Source of the DNA: an uncultured Alphaproteobacteria bacterium
Lineage (GTDB): Bacteria > Pseudomonadota > Alphaproteobacteria > RF32 > CAG-239
Direction of reading: 5' to 3'
Assembly (NCBI GenBank): GCA_934271715.1
Contig: CAKQRZ010000005.1
Coordinates: 54,563-118,562 of the forward strand
DNA length: 64,000 nt
Shown: in pieces, positions 58,528 through 64,000 of the stretch
Position numbering within the stretch: the stretch's first letter is position 1
Layout: every line of letters starts with the position of its first letter
Made by a program: the position numbers and the translations under genes
The notes under the pieces: model-generated
Databases searched by the model: none
What the model saw: the letters and a program-made list of their open reading frames with translations, nothing else
What the model was told of the DNA's origin: nothing

Positions 58528-59907
58528 ATGAACACAGAACTTACAGCAAAAGAACTTTTGCGCGATGTAAAAGCCTATAGCAAAACCTTTAAAGGCAATT
58601 TTTCTGAAAAGAAATACAACAAAAGAGAAATATTAGAACAAAAAGCCTTGACAATTTTGGCTGATTTCAAAAACAACAGACTAACTCTCAGCAGCGAGCT
58701 GAAAGGTCCTTTTGCCTTGTATATCAACGCTTTTGGAGACTATCACAAGCCTGCGCTGCTGGCTAAACTGCAAAAACAGGCAAAATTTGACGTTACATCT
58801 TATATCAACGAAAGCAAAAAGACTCTGTGGCAGAAAATTTTCGGCGCAAAAGACAAATACAAAGCACTGACTGCAAACGAAATGCAGAAAAAATGCCAAA
58901 CTTACCGCAAATTAAAGCAAAATACTTCGGACGCCGATGCTATGATAGAGCTTGATAATATGAGCCGCGCCGCAGAAGTTTATGCTGTTAATATTCTCCG
59001 CAATTTAACGGTTGTACCAAACAAAGACATTGCCTTAACTAAAGAATATTTCAATACGGTCGGCGGACATCTTTATGAGGGTTCTGAAATCTACAACGCC
59101 ATTCAAAAGCTTGACAAACAAGCTCAAAGCATTATCAGACCGCAGACGCAAGTGCAAACAAAGACGCAGCCTAAAACACCGGCGCAGCCGCAAGCTGTTT
59201 CGGCCAAGCCTGCTGCCAAAGCGGCAAAAATTTCTATTTTCTCCGGATTAAAGAAAAAACTTTCCGCTGCCAAAAACAAGATTAAAGCCGCCGCTGTTAT
59301 TGCCGGTATCGGACTTATCGGCTTTTTAGGGCTTAAAACCGCCAATAAAGTTCCGGTTGCCAAGCAAAACCCTATTGCCATGCAGCAAAATACGCCTAAA
59401 AAAGCTGAAGCTAAAACGGCTGAGTTTACTGCTCCGGCTCAGCAGCAAAGCCCTCAGACTGATCATAAACAGTCTTCTACCGAAAAAATCTGGAAAAACT
59501 ACTATGACAACACGATTGAGCTTTTGACTTCTAAAGCTAAACGCGATATGCTGTATCAAAAAATTGAAAAGCAGATTGCCGCCGGAAACTTCAGCCTGCC
59601 GCAGGACATCAGCGTAGAAAAAGCCGCCTATGCTAAAGTAATGTACGACCAATACGGCTTAAAATCATCCTTAAATCATGCTTTCAGCGCTAAGCAAAAG
59701 CTTTCTGACGAAGCCCAAAAGAAGCTTGTTAAAGATATTTTAGCGGTCGGCAATAAAGGCGCAGGCGCTAAAAAGATGGCTATGCAGCTGCATAACGGCA
59801 GACTATCTGATTTCAGCCACTATAATAATGCCGCCCAAGCTCAAAAACAGCAGCATGCTTCTGCTTTGCTGCAGCTTAAAAAGCTTAACTCCGGCAGCCA
59901 GCGCTAA
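58528..59907 (+). CDS. Unrecognised protein with a central membrane helix
   Basis: 459 residues; I do not recognise the family. Residues 1-210 are charged and helical (LTAKELLRDVKAYSKTFKG at the start). A Gln/Pro/Ala/Lys linker (~215-240) leads to a basic stretch and a hydrophobic helix (AAAVIAGIGLIGFLGL, ~253-270). A second Gln/Pro/Lys linker follows, then a C-terminal helical domain (~315-459). The single internal helix suggests an inner-membrane protein with a domain on each side. It has its own promoter and terminator, so it is a monocistronic gene. Confidence 0.8.
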   Translation: MNTELTAKELLRDVKAYSKTFKGNFSEKKYNKREILEQKALTILADFKNNRLTLSSELKGPFALYINAFGDYHKPALLAKLQKQAKFDVTSYINESKKTLWQKIFGAKDKYKALTANEMQKKCQTYRKLKQNTSDADAMIELDNMSRAAEVYAVNILRNLTVVPNKDIALTKEYFNTVGGHLYEGSEIYNAIQKLDKQAQSIIRPQTQVQTKTQPKTPAQPQAVSAKPAAKAAKISIFSGLKKKLSAAKNKIKAAAVIAGIGLIGFLGLKTANKVPVAKQNPIAMQQNTPKKAEAKTAEFTAPAQQQSPQTDHKQSSTEKIWKNYYDNTIELLTSKAKRDMLYQKIEKQIAAGNFSLPQDISVEKAAYAKVMYDQYGLKSSLNHAFSAKQKLSDEAQKKLVKDILAVGNKGAGAKKMAMQLHNGRLSDFSHYNNAAQAQKQQHASALLQLKKLNSGSQR

Positions 59908-59932
59908 AAAGCCTTGACAAACCGGCTTTTTT
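59906..59932. terminator. Terminator of the 58528 gene
   Basis: AAAAAGCC (59906-59913) pairs with GGCTTTTT (59924-59931) across 10 nt. T and A tracts on both sides would allow function in both directions. The ~180 nt to the next gene contain a 16-codon ORF at 59966 that I do not accept as a gene. Confidence 0.7.
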
Positions 59933-60111
59933 ATGTAAATTTTATAACGTTTATAAAGGAATGTAATGACTGCAAATTTTGAAAATACCGCGCTTTTACG
60001 GCGCAGCTGTTTACAGCGACGATGACTCTGTTTTTTATCTTAAGAGTATCGTATGGTTTGAGCTGTCTCAAATCTATTTAAAAAAAACAAAAAAATTTGA
60101 AAGCTGTTACA

Positions 60112-60873
60112 ATGAACAAAAAACAATTAAGCGTGAAAAAATTAAATAGTGATAATTTGCAAGATGTAATGTCTCTGCAGCAAAAAATTATTGAGGGGCT
60201 GCATCCGGACGAGCAGCACTTTATTCTGCACCGCAGCGAAGAAGACTATTTAAAATCTTTGAACGGCAAAAGCTCGCATATGCTCGGCGTGTTTGACCAA
60301 GATACCTTAATTGCGCAGGTGGTTTATCACATGCCGGAAAATCATGAAAAAAGAGATATGCCGGAATTTAAGCCCAACACCCCGAATAAAGATTTAGTGA
60401 TTTATGAAGCTATTTTGGTTGACCCGGCCTACAGAGGCTCCAGCCTGATGAAAAAAATGCTGAATTATATTGAGGCGCATGCTTTGGATAACGGCCGCAA
60501 GCATTCCATTATTCAAATAGCTGTAGACAATCCGGCCAGCTGGATAAACGCCCTGCACCACGGTATGTCTATCACTAAAGTGGACTTAGATCCGTCTGAC
60601 GGCGCCAAAGTGATTTATCTGGAAAAGAATATTCATCAGCTGGAGCAAAAAACTCCGCTGCTGCAAGATAATAACAAAACCTACACCATGTATTTGGGCG
60701 AGAATATTCATAAAAAGATTCCGAGCTTGTTTATGAAAATGCAATATCTCATCAGCAAAGGCTATCACGGCGTAAGCCTGAATAAAGAAACACAAAGTCT
60801 GGTTTGGCAAAAGCAAGAAAAAATCCGCACGCTGGACTATGTTATGCAGCAAAAGAAAAGCAGAGCCTTATAA
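60112..60873 (+). CDS. GNAT-family N-acetyltransferase
   Basis: 253 residues from the ATG at 60112; an in-frame TTG lies 15 nt earlier and neither has a strong ribosome site. The GNAT core is in residues ~5-170: KKLNSDNLQDVMSLQQ, the strand VIYEAILVDPAYRGSSLMKK (acetyl-CoA pyrophosphate loop, RGSSLM in place of RGxGxG/A), and QIAVDNPASWINALHHG. The C-terminal ~80 residues are an extra domain. The substrate is unknown. It converges with the aspartoacylase-like gene with a 6-nt overlap. Confidence 0.8.
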   Translation: MNKKQLSVKKLNSDNLQDVMSLQQKIIEGLHPDEQHFILHRSEEDYLKSLNGKSSHMLGVFDQDTLIAQVVYHMPENHEKRDMPEFKPNTPNKDLVIYEAILVDPAYRGSSLMKKMLNYIEAHALDNGRKHSIIQIAVDNPASWINALHHGMSITKVDLDPSDGAKVIYLEKNIHQLEQKTPLLQDNNKTYTMYLGENIHKKIPSLFMKMQYLISKGYHGVSLNKETQSLVWQKQEKIRTLDYVMQQKKSRAL

Positions 60874-61731
60874 GCCCTGCTTTTTTGTTCCTAAATAATA
60901 CCACTCCGTACCGATTTCCGCCGTATGGTTCGGCAGCAGAATATAGCCGTCAAACGGCGCCGACAGCATTTCTCCGTTTTCATAAACCGCAAGCGCCTGC
61001 CCTTTTTGTACTTCATCTAAATGCTTATAGTTTCGGCAGAGCCTGCCGTTGTGTTTTTTTATCACATAGCTGTGCATCTGAATATGCGTTTTCTGCGGCT
61101 TAGGCGCAGCTTCTCCGTCTATCATGCCATAAACTTTCAGCGCGCTGAGAATAGCGTTATAGGCAATATTTTCAGCCTCCGGCTCATTATGATAACCGCA
61201 CTCCAGCGTGGTTCCGGTATTTCCGCAAAAGTGAGCGTAACCCTCTGTAGAAAAGTCGCTGATTTCGCCCTGCGCCGCATACATTGCCGGCCAGCCCTCA
61301 AGCACATAATCCACATCCAGCGCATTTATCAGCGGCGTGTTATATTCATCGGCGTAATCGCAAAAAGCAAAAGGCACATCGCCTTGGCAATGGGTGGAAT
61401 GCAAGTCTAAAAGCAGGCGGCTTTCTTTTATCAATGGGCAAATCTCATTAGCCAAACGCTGCTCGTAGCTTTGCGGATTTTGATGTATTTTCATCACCCG
61501 ATTTAGATTTTCTTCAACTGACCGCACACCTTTTTTATACGCCTCCGGATTGCAAACCGGAACTATAGTCAAACGCCCGTTTTTCAGATTAATTTTCCCC
61601 TGCTGAAGCTCCGAGATAACTTTCAGCCCCGCCTTTACTCCAGCGGTTTCGTTGCCGTGAACACCGCCCAAAATCAGCAAGTTTAAACCGTTATTTTCGC
61701 CGTTAAACACATATTTTTCAATCAAACTCAT
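60868..61731 (-). CDS. Succinylglutamate desuccinylase/aspartoacylase family protein
   Basis: 287 residues from the ATG at 61731, which follows GGAGG at 5 nt; the longer ORF start is not needed. It is an M14-like zinc hydrolase. LGGVHGNETAG supplies the HxxE zinc ligands, VPVCNPEAYKKGVR the substrate site, and LLDLHSTHCQGDVPFAF the third ligand His. The family removes acyl groups from amino acids (AstE, aspartoacylase) or trims peptides; the substrate here is unknown. Confidence 0.85.
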   Translation of the reverse strand: MSLIEKYVFNGENNGLNLLILGGVHGNETAGVKAGLKVISELQQGKINLKNGRLTIVPVCNPEAYKKGVRSVEENLNRVMKIHQNPQSYEQRLANEICPLIKESRLLLDLHSTHCQGDVPFAFCDYADEYNTPLINALDVDYVLEGWPAMYAAQGEISDFSTEGYAHFCGNTGTTLECGYHNEPEAENIAYNAILSALKVYGMIDGEAAPKPQKTHIQMHSYVIKKHNGRLCRNYKHLDEVQKGQALAVYENGEMLSAPFDGYILLPNHTAEIGTEWYYLGTKKQGL

Positions 61732-61838
61732 TTTAACCTCCGACACCTGCAAAGTTTAACCGCCCGCCGGAGATTGTCAAGTTTTTCTTGCATATCCGCA
61801 TTTATTCCGCTACAATCAAAATAAAAAGGAGAAAAATT

Positions 61839-62885
61839 ATGTCATTATTTACCATAAAATCTGAGTTTGACAGACTAAAAACGAAAGCCTATAAAGAAAC
61901 TGATTTTAGCGAAAATCCGGGATATTTTGGTTCTATCGGCAGCTTTTTTACCAGCATCGCCGCTTCTCTGCGCTTTATTTTTACCGAAAAAGAAAATATT
62001 GTATTTGCGCTTTTACAATGGGCTACTATTGCTTTGGTTTATTTCATTTGGACACAAGGTTTGTCTTGGATACCCGAAGAAATATGGAAAAATGACACAG
62101 AAAACACAGCCGCAAACTTAATTTTATTAGTCTGGTCGCTGGCCTGTGTGGGGCTAGCCGCTTTTCCGCTGGGAATTTTAACCGCATGTATGAATGCATC
62201 TTGTCTTTTGCGCTTTCAAAACAAAGAGTCCACTTTTACAGATTGTATGAAAGCCGCGTTTAGCCGCGCCGGCACGCTTTGGATTTTTTCTTGGATAGAC
62301 GGCTGGTGGACGGTTAAACGCATCTTAGAAAGACTGCCGAAGAAAAACGACCGCACATTAAGATCCGTAAAAATTGAACGAGAAATAATTTATCAGCTCT
62401 GGAAAATGATTAGCCTTGGTTTTATTCCCGCGCTTTTATACGGCCGCAGCTTTAAAGATGCCTGTAAAGATTCGTTGTTTTTGCTCAAAAAACGCTTTTT
62501 ACCGCTGATTAAATTGCGCCTTGGCTACTCTTTTGTTTGTTGGATAGTTGGTATCGGCTGCTATGCCGGTACAGTCCTTTTCTTTTGCTATATGGATAAA
62601 ATGCCGGACGAATACGATATCTATTCATGGTATTTTTACGCCGGATTTCCTCTGATTATCGCCTTGCTTACTATAATTGTCTTGTTTCGTCCGCTATACA
62701 TTATTTCTGCTTGCCGTATATACATCAACTACGCTTGCGACGAGGGTATAACGCCTAATTTACCGCAAAGAACCTCTGCTTTTACCAACATATTGGTTAT
62801 ATTTTTATGCTTTGCGGCCATTATCGGCGTAGTTTTACTTTTTCATCAACAGCTGGGCATAGATAGTTTTATAACTGCAAAATAA
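61839..62885 (+). CDS. Polytopic membrane protein, unrecognised
   Basis: 348 residues from the ATG at 61839 (AAAAGGAG upstream). About six hydrophobic helices: ~50-70, ~85-110 (LILLVWSLACVGLAAFPLG), ~190-210, ~230-255, ~270-300 and ~320-340. A conserved-looking cytoplasmic loop contains FSWIDGWWTVKRILERLPKK. It resembles no family I can name with confidence. It has its own terminator and may be monocistronic. Confidence 0.8.
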   Translation: MSLFTIKSEFDRLKTKAYKETDFSENPGYFGSIGSFFTSIAASLRFIFTEKENIVFALLQWATIALVYFIWTQGLSWIPEEIWKNDTENTAANLILLVWSLACVGLAAFPLGILTACMNASCLLRFQNKESTFTDCMKAAFSRAGTLWIFSWIDGWWTVKRILERLPKKNDRTLRSVKIEREIIYQLWKMISLGFIPALLYGRSFKDACKDSLFLLKKRFLPLIKLRLGYSFVCWIVGIGCYAGTVLFFCYMDKMPDEYDIYSWYFYAGFPLIIALLTIIVLFRPLYIISACRIYINYACDEGITPNLPQRTSAFTNILVIFLCFAAIIGVVLLFHQQLGIDSFITAK

Positions 62886-62886
62886 C

Positions 62887-62927
62887 AAAAAAAACAGCGC
62901 TATCTTTACTGATAACGCTGTTTTTTT
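62887..62927. terminator. Terminator after the membrane protein gene
   Basis: AACAGCG (62893-62899) pairs with CGCTGTT (62916-62922), with an inner TATC/GATA pairing. A-run before and T-run after make it usable by both the 61839 gene and the opposing small gene at 62954. Confidence 0.8.
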
Positions 62928-62953
62928 ATATTAGCTTTCCAAAGCTGATGTTT

Positions 62954-63193
62954 TTATTGAAAGTAAACGCCGTAAATCATTATCGGTGCATGAACGTCAA
63001 CCTCCAAAGGATAGAGCAAAGTATGGTATAAAGCCAAAAACCAAACTGCCGCCCCCATGGCTAAAAGCATCAATATAGCCCAAAAGACAATCTTGACAAC
63101 CGGAGGAACTTTGTCCTTGTACACAACCAAGCAATAAACGCCTGCACACAAACAAAAAACAGCAACCAGCCAAAAAATAATATCAATTAGCAT
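62954..63193 (-). CDS. Small membrane protein, 79 residues
   Basis: 79 residues with two hydrophobic helices (LIDIIFWLVAVFCLCAGVYC and IVFWAILMLLAMGAAVWFLA) joined by a short basic loop (VYKDKVPPVVK). No clear Shine-Dalgarno is seen. The opposing bidirectional terminator lies just past its stop, which supports a real gene. Function unknown. The ~165 nt to pilin 7 are AT-rich with no gene. Confidence 0.55.
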   Translation of the reverse strand: MLIDIIFWLVAVFCLCAGVYCLVVYKDKVPPVVKIVFWAILMLLAMGAAVWFLALYHTLLYPLEVDVHAPIMIYGVYFQ

Positions 63194-63358
63194 AAGCTGA
63201 AAATTTAAGAGTTAATAATAGAAATCATAATTTAAATATATTTATGTTATCCGCTTTTTTTGACAAAAAGTCAACAAAAATATGATTTAATATCATAGCA
63301 AAATGTAATATTTCTATTTTGAGCCGACGCCTAAAAATTTAGAGTTGCTGAATTTAAG

Positions 63359-64000
63359 TTAAAACTTTACAGCTATAGAACAAAATTTTTGCTCGGCACA
63401 AAAGTTACAGGAATCTCTTATATCGTTTAATTCTACATCTCTGAGACATTTTTTTGATTTGGCTGCATCACAGGTTGTATTACCATAATAAATAGCAAAA
63501 TCTATCTTACCGGCTATTGTAACATAAATAACCTGAATACTGTTGCTTAACGGTTTTAATGTGTTATTGAACAAATTATTGCATAATTTATCTGTTATTG
63601 AGTGTTTTTCAGAATTTTGGAAAATATAATCAATAGAAAGATGTGTTTTGTTAGCAAAAATCTGCACAATGTTTTCCATGTCATCTCTTAGATTAAAGTT
63701 GTTTTCCTTTTGCCATGTTGCCGGAATAAGCCCAGCTGCTTCGGCAATCATTGTCATACCTGTATTTGTTTGTTCTGCCAAATTTTTAGTTTCTCTAACG
63801 TAGTCAAGCATTCCCAAAACTAAATAGTTATAATGCTCCAATGTTTTATTGATTTTATACATTTCCATGGCTTTTGAATATCCTGCTATTCCGCCGACAG
63901 ATAATACAGCAATAATCGCCAGCACGCCGAGCATTTCTATCATGCTTCGGCCAAAGTAATTTGCGCCTCTAGCACCCGTCATACTAGGCCATGTGCCTAG
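63359..64000 (-). CDS. Type IV prepilin-like protein (pilin 7), 5' end outside window
   Basis: At least 207 residues. An ATG at 63982 would give leader MTGARGANYFG before RSMIE, but it lies in the palindromic repeat (CCTAG-type, as at 19266), has no ribosome site, and the frame stays open to the window edge. The true start is therefore probably upstream, as in pilins 3, 5 and 6. The C-terminal domain has the six-Cys family pattern (LCNNLF, TCDAA, KCLRDVEL, SCNFC, FCSI). Confidence 0.8.
   Translation of the reverse strand, partial: LGTWPSMTGARGANYFGRSMIEMLGVLAIIAVLSVGGIAGYSKAMEMYKINKTLEHYNYLVLGMLDYVRETKNLAEQTNTGMTMIAEAAGLIPATWQKENNFNLRDDMENIVQIFANKTHLSIDYIFQNSEKHSITDKLCNNLFNNTLKPLSNSIQVIYVTIAGKIDFAIYYGNTTCDAAKSKKCLRDVELNDIRDSCNFCAEQKFCSIAVKF

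Noticed and set aside
59966..60016. 16-codon ORF with AAGGAATGTAATG start
   Set aside because: Too short, ends in Arg-rich random-looking sequence, and has no conserved or membrane character.

Overview
The window comes from the chromosome of an AT-rich alphaproteobacterium, probably an uncultured gut lineage. The evidence is a GapR (DUF2312) gene, a short kinase-only HprK, an MJ0042 zinc-ribbon/DUF3426 protein, a GatCAB operon, YqeY next to dnaG, and a large autotransporter. Housekeeping operons are dense and have good Shine-Dalgarno sites. They are interrupted by AT-richer accessory patches, and every such patch contains a type IV prepilin-like gene.

Layout. 0-1 kb: leader RNA and pilin 1. 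1-4.3 kb (minus): DUF3426 protein, yqeY, dnaG. 4.3-17.1 kb (plus): one long gene train, ftsE-ftsX-ydcF-like-plsC-sppA-gatC-gatA-gatB-membrane sulfatase-like-yejE-yejF. 17.1-19.9 kb: a patch with a tiny lipoprotein, a decayed gene, a frameshifted and truncated DUF262 gene, and pilin 2. 19.9-24.8 kb (minus): moxR, DUF58, TPR, pheA, small-molecule kinase. 24.9-33.1 kb (plus): uvrD-type helicase and a 1937-residue autotransporter. 33.2-35.4 kb: tRNA-Thr, pilin 3, a frameshifted acetyltransferase. 35.5-46.4 kb (minus): cvpA, radA, mlaF/mlaE-like, hprK, tsaE, an SNase-like protein, and the Bat genes. 46.5-48.4 kb: M23 peptidase. 48.5-56.4 kb: an island next to tRNA-Asp with leader RNA, pilin 4, a Hachiman-like hamAB defence pair, pilins 5 and 6, and a structured RNA with a 20-codon ORF. 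56.5-64 kb: pyk, gapR, several less characterised genes, and pilin 7 at the edge.

The most notable signal is the pilin system. Seven dispersed genes share an almost identical prepilin start (G then RSMIE) and have divergent, mostly six-cysteine C-termini. Two of them (33503 and 54864) begin with a well-formed start and Shine-Dalgarno site followed within eight codons by a (CT)n tract, n=8 and n=7. Both tracts put the start out of frame with the pilin; n=9 or n=6 would restore the frame without any stop codon. This is the classic layout of slipped-strand phase variation. Two other pilins (422 and 48975) are instead preceded by a shared promoter, a ~190-nt structured leader and an intrinsic terminator, which suggests attenuation. 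A third (CT)7 tract lies inside a small-molecule kinase gene. A 104-nt element with compensatory base changes occurs directly after two unrelated genes.

All of this was read by eye. Family names come from recognised motifs; no database search was possible.
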